Source: CAZQVN01 sp964596775
GTDB taxonomy: Bacteria; Eisenbacteria; RBG-16-71-46; JABDJR01; JAWXBZ01
Assembly (NCBI GenBank): GCA_964596775.1
Contig: CAZQVN010000002.1
Span: forward strand, 124,001-188,000
Reading direction: 5' to 3'
DNA length: 64,000 nt
Translations under genes and position numbers: made by a program
The notes under the pieces: model-generated
Told to the model about the DNA's origin: nothing
Database searches by the model: none
What the model saw: only the letters and a program-made list of their open reading frames with translations
Shown: in pieces, positions 8,702 to 18,190 of the stretch
How the letters are laid out: every line of letters starts with the position of its first letter
How positions within the stretch are numbered: position 1 is the stretch's first letter

Positions 8702-10159
8702 ATGAAGCCACAACCATCGTTCATTCTGCTGGCGAGCGTCGTGATCGCCGGGTCGCTGCTCCTTGGCTGCGAAGGCGGGATCGAACAGATCGCGCCCGGC
8801 GTTCCCATCGAAAACGAGCTGATCGCCGCCTACGTCGATCCCGTGAAACCCCTGCCGGGAGCCGATCCCGCCGACCGGGATCTCCTGCCCATTCTCGACG
8901 GAGACGCCCAGGACAAGGAATGGCAGATCGCCCAGCCGCTCTACGTGTATGTGTCCGGTGAGAACGGATTCGGCGGGCCGGGTTTCTACGTTGAGCTGCG
9001 GGCCATCTGGTCCGATGAAAAGCGGATCGATCCCTCCAAGCTCAAGAACCACCTCTACATGCTGGTTCGATACGGCGACGACACGTTCGATATCTTCCCC
9101 GACTACTGGCGCTACGCCCGACCGGGCGCGCTCGGTCTCGTTCCGAGCCCGGTTCCCCAGTCTCCCGGCTCGGGAGCCTGCGACTCCGTCGTGGTCAGCG
9201 GTCAGAACTGGTACGTCGAAAACGCCAATTCGATGGAAGATCAGGTCAGCATCGCGTTCCAGATCGAACCCGCCAGCGACAACCTGGGCACATTCGATGA
9301 AATCGGATGCCAGGTCGCCTGCCACATGGGTGGGGACAAGGCTTTCGGAGGCGTTCCCAGCGGCAAGCTGGACATCTGGACCTGGCGGGCCGGACGGACG
9401 AATGCCCAGGAGAGCACGGTCTACCCGGACCTGACCCAGGTGGACGACAAGACCGGAAGACCGGGAACCCTCTACAGGACCTACGATCCAAGCCCGGCCT
9501 GGCCGGGGTACATGGAAGACATGTGGGCCGACGCGGCCGGTCTCCACAACGATCACGCCGAGGGGATCAGCTACTTCAACAAGTCGGGATACACGGGCCA
9601 GCTGTACACGCGGAACGAGTCGATCCGCTTTTCCAGGGATGGCCTTCCGATCCCCAGTCACATCACCGAACTCGTCCGCGATGTCCGCGTCGGAACCGGG
9701 GGAGAGGTGCCTGAAGTCGTGCCGGCGAACGGCGGGCTCCCGACGGAGTTCTACCTCTGGGGTCCCACCGCCAAGGTCTTTCTCGCGTGCGACTCCCTGG
9801 CAACGTCCCGGATCAGCGCCAACTACCAGAAGTGGAGCGATCGCCTGACTCCCGGAAAGACCGACGTCATGCCCGGGTATCTCCTCTGGATCCCCAACGG
9901 CAGCGCCGCCGATGTGCGCGCCAAGGGCGACTTCGTCGAGAACCAGGCCAAGCGTTTTCCGGTCTGGGCCATCGAAATCCGCCGCCCGATGGAAACCGGA
10001 CACCCGGACGATGTCGCTCTGGATCCGAACGAGGAGTACACGTTCGCGATCGCCATTTTCAATCGCTCGTCCCGGATCCACAGCGGTTCCGGGCCGCTCA
10101 AGCTTCGGTTCCAGCCGAGCAAGTACCAGAAACCCCAGACGCCGGAAGCAGGTCTTTGA
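8702..10159 (+). CDS. Haem-binding lipoprotein, ethylbenzene dehydrogenase-related
   Basis: A 485-residue lipoprotein: signal peptide with lipobox LLLGC (Cys about 22). The body resembles the haem-binding gamma-subunit-like domain of ethylbenzene/DMSO dehydrogenases: WSDEKRIDPS in the middle, GCQVACHMGG (Cys203-x3-Cys207-His208) and DIWTWRAGRTN. That Cys-x3-Cys-His arrangement is usual in this family but is not a canonical CXXCH. It is likely exposed on the periplasmic or outer face of the outer membrane. Its stop overlaps the start of a beta-barrel gene, which suggests that the two proteins form one module, perhaps for electron transfer. The redox partner is unknown. Confidence 0.65.
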   Translation: MKPQPSFILLASVVIAGSLLLGCEGGIEQIAPGVPIENELIAAYVDPVKPLPGADPADRDLLPILDGDAQDKEWQIAQPLYVYVSGENGFGGPGFYVELRAIWSDEKRIDPSKLKNHLYMLVRYGDDTFDIFPDYWRYARPGALGLVPSPVPQSPGSGACDSVVVSGQNWYVENANSMEDQVSIAFQIEPASDNLGTFDEIGCQVACHMGGDKAFGGVPSGKLDIWTWRAGRTNAQESTVYPDLTQVDDKTGRPGTLYRTYDPSPAWPGYMEDMWADAAGLHNDHAEGISYFNKSGYTGQLYTRNESIRFSRDGLPIPSHITELVRDVRVGTGGEVPEVVPANGGLPTEFYLWGPTAKVFLACDSLATSRISANYQKWSDRLTPGKTDVMPGYLLWIPNGSAADVRAKGDFVENQAKRFPVWAIEIRRPMETGHPDDVALDPNEEYTFAIAIFNRSSRIHSGSGPLKLRFQPSKYQKPQTPEAGL

Positions 10160-11628
10160 TGAAGATCCGCAACGCCATTGCCGGAGCATTTCTGGTCGCC
10201 GGAGTTTCGGTGCTGCTCCCGGCGCCCGCACTCGTTCATGCCGAACTCATCGAGCAGCGGATAGGCCTGGAGCCGATCCGCCTGTCGTTCGGACCGGGAA
10301 CCACCCGTCTCGACGGGATGGGTCTGGACATCTCCGCGCCCGACGAGAACAACGAAATCAACCTCCTGGACTACGGCGACAATCCGGCCGGGCTCCTGTC
10401 GGATCGTGATGCCTGGAGCATCGACTTCCGGTCGTCGCACCGCGAATACGTGGAGCGTGACGCGCGTCTGTCCGGTTTCGACTACAAGGCAAACACCTAC
10501 TCCCTGCTGGCCGCGTACCGCAAGACGAGCCACCAGGCGTTCGCCGGCGGTTTCGACCTGGTCGAGTCCTCGACACGGCTCCGCGGGACCCCGCGGATCG
10601 ACTTCGAGAACATCCGCTACCGTTTTCTCTACAACCGACTGTTCGGGAAAGCCAGTTTCGGTTTCGAGTTCCGTTTCGAAAACGAGATCGAGGACCAGAT
10701 CAATCCACAGAGCATCTACTTCATCGAGCACGATGCCAGGTCCATGGTCGGCGTGGCCGGCGTGGCCTACCCGATTCACGAATTTGTCACCGTGGCGGCC
10801 CGCGGCGACATCCGCCGGACCCAGATCGACGGCGTCGCCAAGTCCGACGCGTTCCGCGACGAGTTCGACTGGGATCGCCCGAGCGGTTCGGCCGCAGCCC
10901 AGGTCTTCGTCAATCACCCCAGGGTCACCGGAGGGGCCAGCCTTGGAAGAACGGAGGGCGCGGGGCGCGAGCGGGTCCGGGTCGCCTGGTCGCCGCTGTT
11001 CGTCTTCAATCCGTCCATCCGCTTCGTCCGTTTCGAACGGGAAACGCTGACGGAAAAAATGTCCTCCGACCGTTTCTCCACGCGCTGGCAGTTCGAGGCC
11101 GTCCCCGGGTTCCTGTCCCTGACGGGCGCGCTGACCACGGTCAGCGGCTCTCAGCAGGTCACCAGCGTGCAGACCGTCGCGGGAAGCCGGCTGTCGAGTT
11201 CCACGGAAACGGACGACTCCGATTTCGGCCTCGGCGGAAACCTCCTCCTTGCCAACGAGCGCCTTTTTCTCGGCGGCGAATTCCACAGCGTGTCGGCGAA
11301 ACTGGTGGATCTCGACCCGCTGGACGGATTCACTCTCGAGAGGACCGTCTCCACCGTCTCGGTGGGAGGGGAATACCTGTTTCACGAGAACTTCGCCGTC
11401 CGGAACGGCTGGGGCGTTCGTACCGAGGACCGGAGCGGCGCTTCCGATTCTCCGGGTTTCGATCCGGGAGTCACGGGAAGTTACAGTGCGACAATGGCTT
11501 CGTTCGGGCTGGGTTTCGTCCCGCGGGGCGGCGCACTGCAGCTTGACGCCGCTTTTTCGACGGATCTGTCGTCGGACCTCGACATCAGCCAGCGCGGCTT
11601 TTCGCTCTCGGCCCGCCTGCTTTTCTAG
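10159..11628 (+). CDS. Outer-membrane beta-barrel protein of unknown function
   Basis: A 489-residue protein starting at the ATG that overlaps the preceding stop. It has a signal peptide ending VHA near residue 29, then alternating amphipathic strands throughout, many aromatic girdle residues, and a C-terminal strand ending in Phe (SLSARLLF), the usual signal for BAM insertion. It has no recognisable catalytic motif and no cysteines that would bind haem. Translational coupling to the haem-binding lipoprotein implies a paired role, for example a porin holding or exporting the lipoprotein; this is inference. Confidence 0.7.
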   Translation: MKIRNAIAGAFLVAGVSVLLPAPALVHAELIEQRIGLEPIRLSFGPGTTRLDGMGLDISAPDENNEINLLDYGDNPAGLLSDRDAWSIDFRSSHREYVERDARLSGFDYKANTYSLLAAYRKTSHQAFAGGFDLVESSTRLRGTPRIDFENIRYRFLYNRLFGKASFGFEFRFENEIEDQINPQSIYFIEHDARSMVGVAGVAYPIHEFVTVAARGDIRRTQIDGVAKSDAFRDEFDWDRPSGSAAAQVFVNHPRVTGGASLGRTEGAGRERVRVAWSPLFVFNPSIRFVRFERETLTEKMSSDRFSTRWQFEAVPGFLSLTGALTTVSGSQQVTSVQTVAGSRLSSSTETDDSDFGLGGNLLLANERLFLGGEFHSVSAKLVDLDPLDGFTLERTVSTVSVGGEYLFHENFAVRNGWGVRTEDRSGASDSPGFDPGVTGSYSATMASFGLGFVPRGGALQLDAAFSTDLSSDLDISQRGFSLSARLLF

Positions 11629-11658
11629 TTGTCAAAAAGCGTATCGTGCCGATATACT
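11629..11658 (+). promoter_or_regulatory. Distal promoter upstream of TonB receptor
   Basis: TTGTCA (11629-11634), 18-base spacer, TATACT (11653-11658), starting directly after the stop codon of the barrel gene. Transcription from here would give a leader of about 255 bases before the receptor start. Confidence 0.55.
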
Positions 11659-11834
11659 GCAACAAGAGTCAGGATGACAACGGGTTGGAGTCCTGGCTCA
11701 ACCCCTCCTCCCGCCCGAACAGCGGGTGCCTCTCCAGTTCGAGTCTCGCTTGCGAACGTACAGTGTTGTGCTGTCCGGGCTTGTGGCAGCCATGAACGGC
11801 CTGCTTCGTTTGAGGCCTTTCCGTACGCGTTGCG
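11659..11834 (+). other. Possible structured leader
   Basis: No gene seen. Between the two promoters lie several inverted repeats: GGGTTG...CAACCC (about 11684-11706), CCCGC...GCGGG (about 11711-11727) and GTTCG...CGAAC (about 11738-11758). It may be an RNA leader or a small RNA; no known riboswitch was recognised. Confidence 0.35.
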
Positions 11835-11864
11835 TTGACACACGAAGGACACGTCCACTATATT
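11835..11864 (+). promoter_or_regulatory. Promoter of TonB-receptor operon
   Basis: TTGACA (11835-11840), 18-base spacer, TATATT (11859-11864). A near-consensus sigma70 promoter about 50 bases upstream of the receptor start, followed by a strong ribosome-binding site GGAAAGGAG. Confidence 0.7.
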
Positions 11865-11920
11865 CCCAACGGATTCAACACTTTGGGCGATCTGGCAACG
11901 ATGGAAAGGAGTCATCTCCA

Positions 11921-14608
11921 ATGAAGATGAGTGTTAAGAGGATAGGGGGAGCCTCCCTTCTCCTGACGCTTATGGCTCTGCTGATCAACACTTCCGTCCA
12001 CGCTGCCGCATCCGGGACGATCAGCGGCATCGTTTATGGAGACGAGGGGAAGCCCGAAGGGTTCACGACCGTGCTCGTTCTGGGAACTCCACTCGGCGGC
12101 ATGACGGATTCCGACGGAAAATTCACAATCAAGAACGTTCCCGTGGGCACCTACAGCATCAAGGTGCTCAAGATGGGATTCGGTGAGCAGGAAAAGAGCG
12201 GCGTTCAGGTGGCCGCCAACGAGACGACGCAGATTCAGTTCACGCTGACCGAAAAGGTCGTTACGAAACTGAAGGAAATCGAAGTGGTCGGCCAGCGTCG
12301 CCGCCTTGAAAAGGACTCCTCCACGACCAAGCAGCGGGTCGGCAAGGACGATCTGGAATCCCTGCCCGTTGATACCTATCAGGAAGCGATCGCCCTCAAG
12401 GCGGGCGTGGTCGCGCAGGGTGGCGAGCTGCACTTCCGCGGCGGCCGGGCCGGCGAAGTGCTTTACATGATCGACGGTATTCCCGTTCGCGACCCGCTCG
12501 CGGGCGCCGCCGTCCAGGTGGCCACGAACGCCGTGTCCGATTCCGAGGTTCTGCTCGGCGGATTCGATGCGGAGTTCGGGAACGCCCAGTCGGGTATCGT
12601 GAACATCAGCACCCAGGAGGGGGGCAACCGCTTCTCGGGAAGCTTCGAGTACTCGACCGACGATTTCGGCGCTCCGGACAAGACCTACGACAACTTCGAC
12701 CGGCTCAACCTTGGATTCGGCGGGCCGACTCAGGTCAAGGATCTGACCTACTTCATGTCGTTCCAGGGGACATTCGAAGACGGATTCCTCAAGACGAGCG
12801 AGACGAGGCCGCGGCAGACCATCCTCGATTTCATCAAGGTCGGTCCGCGCCAGCGCAACGATTTCAAGTACCAGGGCAAACTGGCCTGGAAGCCCGGTCC
12901 TAACTACAAGATGACGTTCGAGTACCTGCAGAACCACAGCACGAACGATATCTATTCGCACATTTTCAGCCTGAACGGGTTCGTTCAGACGCGCGTCGAC
13001 ACGATCCGCAGCAGCGGCCAGATCGTCACGCGTTTCGGCAGGTTCGCCGCCACCCGGGAAGACTCCACGTTCGTTCCCTACAACGCGGCGGAGCACATGC
13101 CGAACACCGTGGATGACTTCAACCAGATGAAGATCGTCTGGAACCACACACTCTCCCCGGAAACGTTCTACTCCCTCAAGCTGTCGCGCCACAAGTTCGA
13201 CAACGACTACCGCGTGAACGATCAGTATCCCTGGGAGTACACGGGACGCGTTCCCGATCAGTGGCGCAATCAGATCGACTTCTCGACGCAGCACTACTTC
13301 GCAACGAACGGCGATTTCCCGGATTACCGCGAACGCAGCACCCAGACCTGGAGTGTCAAGACCGACTGGACCCATCAGATCGGCCGGCACCGGTTCAAGT
13401 CGGGAATCGAAGGGGTCTACAATGACCTGCAGCTCCTGAGCATCAACTTTCCCGTGTCGATCAACTCGACCGGAACGGTCGGCGGATTCCGCAGCCAGTA
13501 TCACTATTACAATCCGGAAGGCTCCTTCTATCTGCAGGATCGCTGGGAGCACGAGGGCATGGTCATCAACCTCGGTGGCCGCGTCGACATTTTCTCGGTC
13601 GGCAGCCAGCTGGATGTTTCGGAAGTCCAGAGCCGTTCCAAGAACCAGTTCTCGCCCCGCTTCGGCATTGCCTACCCGATTTCGGACCGCGACGTGTTTT
13701 CGTTCCACTACGGGCGATTCAGCCAGATTCCCGATCGCCAGTACATTTTCGAGAATCGCGGTTCCGCCTCGAACACCCGCGGCAACCCGAATCTCGAGAA
13801 CGAAACGACCGTGTCCTACCAGGCCGGGCTTCAGCACATGTTCAGCCCGGACGTATTCGGCCAGTTCTCCGTCTACTTCAAGGACATTTTCGGCCTGTTG
13901 ACGATCGAGCAGCTCACGTCGGGTGACAGCCCCGGGCTCGTGCCGACGTACACGAACAAGGATTACGCATCGTCCCGCGGCTTCGAGCTCTCGCTGGAGA
14001 AGCGGTTCAGCCACAACTTCAGCGGCGAAGTTTCCTACGGGTATGGAATCGCCACCGGCGTGGCCTCGGATCCGAATCAGCAGCAGAGCGTTCAGCTGCT
14101 CTATCTGCCCATTTCCGAGCAGCCGCTCGACTGGGACCAGCGCCACACCTTCTCGGCGCAGTTGCTGGTCAGCCAGCCGGAAGACTGGCTCGCCAACATC
14201 GTCTGGTCCTTCGGGTCGGGATTCCCGTTCACCCCGACGAGTCGCAACGAGCGTCGGGTCGACCCCTCGCTGACCAACAAGGGACGTCTCCCTTCGGTGA
14301 CGAACCTCAACGTCCAGGCGGAGAAGCACTACCGGCTCTGGGGGCAGGACGTGAAGTTCTTCTTCCGCGGCAACAACATTCTCGACGCCAACAATATTCG
14401 CGATCTCGAGCCGAGCAACTGGCCGGGACCCCCGTCGACCAATACTCGTGACTACCGGGTGTTCTATTCCGAAACCGGCCGGGCCGGAGGCGCATATCTG
14501 GGCGAAGACCAGAACGACGACCAGGTCGAAGACTGGGTGCCGGTCAACGATCCCCGTGTCTTTGAAGAAGGTCGCAACCTGCGCGTTGGACTCGGACTCA
14601 AGTTCTAG
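11921..14608 (+). CDS. TonB-dependent receptor with carboxypeptidase-regulatory-like domain
   Basis: An 895-residue outer-membrane receptor for energised uptake. Signal peptide to about residue 28; a CarboxypepD_reg-like beta-sandwich (about 30-110, SGTISGIVYGDEGKPEG); plug domain with HFRGGRAGEVLYMIDGIPV and EFGNAQSGIVNI; then a 22-strand-type barrel ending GLGLKF. The start at 11921 follows GGAAAGGAG. The substrate cannot be read from the sequence, and no SusD homologue is adjacent. It heads a block with a sorting-domain protein, a PorV-like protein and a GWxTD protein, so it may serve envelope biogenesis rather than simple nutrient import. Confidence 0.9.
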   Translation: MKMSVKRIGGASLLLTLMALLINTSVHAAASGTISGIVYGDEGKPEGFTTVLVLGTPLGGMTDSDGKFTIKNVPVGTYSIKVLKMGFGEQEKSGVQVAANETTQIQFTLTEKVVTKLKEIEVVGQRRRLEKDSSTTKQRVGKDDLESLPVDTYQEAIALKAGVVAQGGELHFRGGRAGEVLYMIDGIPVRDPLAGAAVQVATNAVSDSEVLLGGFDAEFGNAQSGIVNISTQEGGNRFSGSFEYSTDDFGAPDKTYDNFDRLNLGFGGPTQVKDLTYFMSFQGTFEDGFLKTSETRPRQTILDFIKVGPRQRNDFKYQGKLAWKPGPNYKMTFEYLQNHSTNDIYSHIFSLNGFVQTRVDTIRSSGQIVTRFGRFAATREDSTFVPYNAAEHMPNTVDDFNQMKIVWNHTLSPETFYSLKLSRHKFDNDYRVNDQYPWEYTGRVPDQWRNQIDFSTQHYFATNGDFPDYRERSTQTWSVKTDWTHQIGRHRFKSGIEGVYNDLQLLSINFPVSINSTGTVGGFRSQYHYYNPEGSFYLQDRWEHEGMVINLGGRVDIFSVGSQLDVSEVQSRSKNQFSPRFGIAYPISDRDVFSFHYGRFSQIPDRQYIFENRGSASNTRGNPNLENETTVSYQAGLQHMFSPDVFGQFSVYFKDIFGLLTIEQLTSGDSPGLVPTYTNKDYASSRGFELSLEKRFSHNFSGEVSYGYGIATGVASDPNQQQSVQLLYLPISEQPLDWDQRHTFSAQLLVSQPEDWLANIVWSFGSGFPFTPTSRNERRVDPSLTNKGRLPSVTNLNVQAEKHYRLWGQDVKFFFRGNNILDANNIRDLEPSNWPGPPSTNTRDYRVFYSETGRAGGAYLGEDQNDDQVEDWVPVNDPRVFEEGRNLRVGLGLKF

Positions 14609-14691
14609 AAGCAACACACCGTTTTTTCGACGGGCTTGGATACATCAGCGGAATTCGACGTGCGGATTCCGAATTGTGGAGGGTAAACAGG

Positions 14692-17115
14692 ATGAGGGCA
14701 ATGCGAAGAAAAGGCGGACTGCTGAATGGCATCCTCGCCGCGATCGGCCTGTCGGCGCTCGCTGTCCCGACGGGGCCGGCCCACGCCCGAATGGACCTGG
14801 ACTCGCCCGATGCTCTGGGCCGGGACCCCCAGGGCATCTATGCCATTCGTGAGCCGAATCTCTTTACCCACAATGTCGGGCTGCTGACGTTGCAGATCAC
14901 GAATATCGGCATTATCGGCAATCCGTTCGCCGGGGGAAACCTGATCTCGGCCGGGTGGCGTGGTGGGGAGTACCTGTTCCTGGGCGGGCTGTGGATCGGC
15001 GCCATCGGGGAGGACGCCGAGGCTCACGTCTCGACGGCGGCCCCGCTGGAACTGCGGCCTGACTTGCTTCCCGTCGACACGATCTACGAGTCCTTTGAGG
15101 GCGTCAAGGGCGGCGCGCGGCCGGGTTTCTTCAACGGAGACGACGACGGCGACGGCATCCTCGACGAGGATTTTCGAAACGGCAAGGACGATGACGGCGA
15201 CGGCAAGATCGACGAGGACTATGCCGCCATCGGCCAGCAGATGTTCTCCTGCGAGTTCCGGGACAACACCGCCGAAGCCATCAGCCAGAGCAGCGATCAC
15301 CGGCCGCTCGGCTTGAAAGTGCAGCAGAGAAGCTTTCAGTGGTCCACGTCCGGCATCAATGAGTTCGTCGGTTTCGACTTCAGGATCATCAACATCGGCG
15401 ACCAGCGCCTGAAGAGCCTCTACATCGGTTTCAACGTGGACGCGGATGCCGGCCCCAAGCTGTCACCCCAGTACTGGACGGACGACCTTGTCGGCTACAT
15501 CCGAATCGACACGACCGCAACGAATCCGACGAAGGAAGGCCAGTGCTCCCGCGAAAAGATCTCCATGGACATCGCCTACATCTGGGACGCGCCGGATAAC
15601 GGCACAACGATCGTGGGCGGCGACGTGCCCGGATACTTCGGCGGCATGTTCCTCGGACACACGACCGATCCCACGGGAACCAAGGCTCCCGTCCGGGTCG
15701 GGCTGGCAACGGTCCGCTGGACGGCGTCGACGGGCGCGTATCCCCAGGGAGACCCCAGGACCGACTTCGAACGTTACGACCTTCTGTCCAGCGGCGAGAT
15801 TCCACGCCGCAACGCGAACAAGCCCGACGACTATCGTTTCACGCTCGCCGCCGGGCCGTTCGAGGAACTGAATCCCGGCGACCAGCTCACTTTCCAGACC
15901 GCCTTTGTCATCGGGGATGGCCTGGACGGGATGATCGAGAATGCGGTGAGCGCCCAGCGCATCTACAACGGCCAGTTCGTGGATGCCGACAAGAATCCGC
16001 TGAGCGGTGTCGAAGGGAAGGAACGCTGCCTGATCGTTCTGGATCCTCCCGGCGAAATTCTCTGGGACGACCCCTGCGACACGCTGAGCACCATCAACCT
16101 GCGCTGGAGAAGTTCCACCGACTGCGCGTACGTCGACGACGATTGCGATGTGTGTTCCGGCGTGGACGGCAAGGAGTTCCTGCTCAACTGGGTCGGAACC
16201 ACGGCGCCGCCGCCGCCTGCCCTGAACACGGATCCCGAACTGCGCATTCCGAACCCGCGGTTCGACCTGGCGTATCAGCGCTACCCGAGCGGCGACGGTC
16301 GCGTTCTTCTCCAGTGGGACAACATTTCCGAGCTGCGGCCCGACCCGATCACCGGAAAGAACCTTTTTGAGGGGTACCGTGTCTGGCGTGTGGACAACTG
16401 GCAGCGACCGGAAGGGTCCATCGGCCCGACACCGGCGGAGTGGATGCTCATTGCCGAATTCAGGAAGAATCCCCGGGACGGCCTCGGACAGCTCTCCCCG
16501 CGGCACATCCGCCAGGTGGAGCGGGTCGATCGCAACACCGTCGTCGAGATGACGCCGTTCGGTCCGCAGTACACCGTCGGCAGGTATCAGTTTGCCGACA
16601 CGTCGGGGGTCACGAACGGAAAGGTCTATTTCTACGGCGTTACGGCTTTCGGCGTGGACACGCAGTTCAACCCGGCCACGGGCTTCCCGGAAACCGTGGA
16701 ACTGGGCGGGGCTCCCGCCGCGGTTCAAAAGGAACTGATCGTGGCTTCCTGGAAACATGGAAACAGCTGCGCCGACATCAAGGTCGTTCCGAACCCCTAT
16801 CGGGGCGGTGCGGACTGGGACCTGAATCCCACCGATTGCGATCCGACGGGAACCAAGATCGCTTTCCGCAGCCTTCCTGAAGGCTGGTCGAACCTCAGCA
16901 TCTATTCTTTGACCGGCGATCTGATTCTTTCCGCCGGACCATCCGATTCCCGGGTCGTCGGTTCCTGCGAAGTCGGCGAAGGGAATCGCCAGGGTGGAAC
17001 GCTGTACTGGGATCTCATTTCACGCAGCGGCCAGAACATCGTTGCCGGTGTGTATCTTTACGTCCTGAATGTCGACGGCCAGCTCTGCAAGGGCCGGTTT
17101 GTGATCATCCGATGA
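14692..17115 (+). CDS. Large secreted protein with calcium loops and C-terminal sorting domain
   Basis: An 807-residue exported protein; the start is the ATG at 14692 preceded by GTGGAGGG. Signal peptide ends PAHA near residue 33. Around residues 150-180 two Asp-rich loops (DDDGDGILDEDF, DDDGDGKIDEDY) look like calcium-binding thrombospondin-3/dockerin-type repeats. The middle has fibronectin-like stretches. The C-terminal ~110 residues, from VVPNPYRGG to GVYLYVLNVDGQLCKGRF, match the FlgD-Ig/type A sorting domain family used by type IX secreted proteins. The neighbouring PorV-like gene fits such a route. Specific function unknown. Confidence 0.75.
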   Translation: MRAMRRKGGLLNGILAAIGLSALAVPTGPAHARMDLDSPDALGRDPQGIYAIREPNLFTHNVGLLTLQITNIGIIGNPFAGGNLISAGWRGGEYLFLGGLWIGAIGEDAEAHVSTAAPLELRPDLLPVDTIYESFEGVKGGARPGFFNGDDDGDGILDEDFRNGKDDDGDGKIDEDYAAIGQQMFSCEFRDNTAEAISQSSDHRPLGLKVQQRSFQWSTSGINEFVGFDFRIINIGDQRLKSLYIGFNVDADAGPKLSPQYWTDDLVGYIRIDTTATNPTKEGQCSREKISMDIAYIWDAPDNGTTIVGGDVPGYFGGMFLGHTTDPTGTKAPVRVGLATVRWTASTGAYPQGDPRTDFERYDLLSSGEIPRRNANKPDDYRFTLAAGPFEELNPGDQLTFQTAFVIGDGLDGMIENAVSAQRIYNGQFVDADKNPLSGVEGKERCLIVLDPPGEILWDDPCDTLSTINLRWRSSTDCAYVDDDCDVCSGVDGKEFLLNWVGTTAPPPPALNTDPELRIPNPRFDLAYQRYPSGDGRVLLQWDNISELRPDPITGKNLFEGYRVWRVDNWQRPEGSIGPTPAEWMLIAEFRKNPRDGLGQLSPRHIRQVERVDRNTVVEMTPFGPQYTVGRYQFADTSGVTNGKVYFYGVTAFGVDTQFNPATGFPETVELGGAPAAVQKELIVASWKHGNSCADIKVVPNPYRGGADWDLNPTDCDPTGTKIAFRSLPEGWSNLSIYSLTGDLILSAGPSDSRVVGSCEVGEGNRQGGTLYWDLISRSGQNIVAGVYLYVLNVDGQLCKGRFVIIR

Positions 17116-17167
17116 CCGGAAGGCGAGCGATGGAAACCATTTGCCGGCCCAGAAGGGGAGGTAAGCT

Positions 17168-18109
17168 GTGAAGAGAATTCTTGCCGTGGCGATTCTGTGC
17201 GCCTTTGCTCCACAGGCTGCACACGCTGCAAAATCATTCGACAAGGTCGGGACGACCGGCGCCCAGTTCCTGAAGATCGGAGTCGGGGCCCGGGCTACCG
17301 GGATGGGGAGCGCGTTCACGGCTGTCGCCGACGATGCGTCGGCCGTCTTCTGGAATCCGGCGGGTATTTCCCGGTTGAGCGGCAACGTCGTCTCCGTCAA
17401 TCACGCCGTCTGGCCGACGGACATCAGCCTGACGCAGGCGGCCTATGTGTTCAACGTGGGCTTCATGCCGGGCATGTTCGCCGTGCAGGCAAAGTCCCTG
17501 TACCTCAGCGACATGGAACGCACCACCGTGTTTCATCCCGACGGTGACGGCACATTTTTCGATGCCGGCGATTCCCAGTTCGGACTTACGTACTCCCGCT
17601 CCCTCACCGACAAGTTCAGTGCGGGTATTTCAGGCAGCTTCGTTCATTCCGGACTGGACGACATCTCCGACAATGTTCTCGCCTTCGACTTCGGCACTCT
17701 CTACGACACGGGATTCAAGTCTCTAAGGATCGGCATGTCGATACAGAACATCGGCGGCGAGTTCGTCTACATCGAGAACAATCGGGCCGCAAAGGTGCCC
17801 ACCGTCTTTCGCGTCGGCGCCTCGATGACGATGCTGGACAGCGGAAGCAACTCCCTGTTGATGGCCGGCGAGTTTTCGCACCCGCCCGACAACAGCGAGC
17901 GCCTGAACCTGGGCGGCGAATATTCGTTCAAGGACTTCTTCTTCGCCCGCGGCGGGTACAATATCGGGTATGACACGGAAAAGCTGGCGGCCGGTCTTGG
18001 CGTCAAGTTTCCGAGCAGCCTGTCCACCGAAACTCGTTTCGACTACTCGTACGTGGACATGTCCGACCTGGGCGGGGCTCACCGGTTCTCCCTGGATATC
18101 GCGTTTTAG
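17168..18109 (+). CDS. PorV/PorQ-family outer-membrane protein
   Basis: A 313-residue beta-barrel read from a GTG start with GGGGAGG upstream. Signal peptide ends AAHA near residue 20. The diagnostic N-terminal part FLKIGVGARATGMGSAFTA, followed by DDASAVFWNPAG, is the PorV/UPF0164 signature shared with FadL-type barrels; the C-terminus ends in Phe. In Bacteroidetes PorV binds sorting-domain cargo at the cell surface; here it directly follows such a cargo gene. That it does the same job here is inference. A strong terminator follows. Confidence 0.85.
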   Translation: MKRILAVAILCAFAPQAAHAAKSFDKVGTTGAQFLKIGVGARATGMGSAFTAVADDASAVFWNPAGISRLSGNVVSVNHAVWPTDISLTQAAYVFNVGFMPGMFAVQAKSLYLSDMERTTVFHPDGDGTFFDAGDSQFGLTYSRSLTDKFSAGISGSFVHSGLDDISDNVLAFDFGTLYDTGFKSLRIGMSIQNIGGEFVYIENNRAAKVPTVFRVGASMTMLDSGSNSLLMAGEFSHPPDNSERLNLGGEYSFKDFFFARGGYNIGYDTEKLAAGLGVKFPSSLSTETRFDYSYVDMSDLGGAHRFSLDIAF

Positions 18110-18139
18110 CGCCGGTCGGATGACGGATCTGCAATTCCA

Positions 18140-18175
18140 GGGGTGGCGACGGGCCGTCGCCACCCCTTTCTCTTT
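18140..18175 (+). terminator. Rho-independent terminator
   Basis: Perfect 11-base stem (18140-18150 with 18156-18166), loop GGGCC, followed by TTTCTCTTT. It ends the receptor-to-PorV transcription unit. An upstream GTG in the frame of the next gene falls inside this hairpin and is therefore not its start. Confidence 0.9.
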
Positions 18176-18190
18176 GGCCCGGACTTCTTC

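Noticed and set aside
18143..18190. Extended N-terminus of the GWxTD gene from GTG 18143
   Set aside because: The extra codons are the right part of a perfect terminator hairpin, and the ATG at 18191 begins a normal signal peptide.
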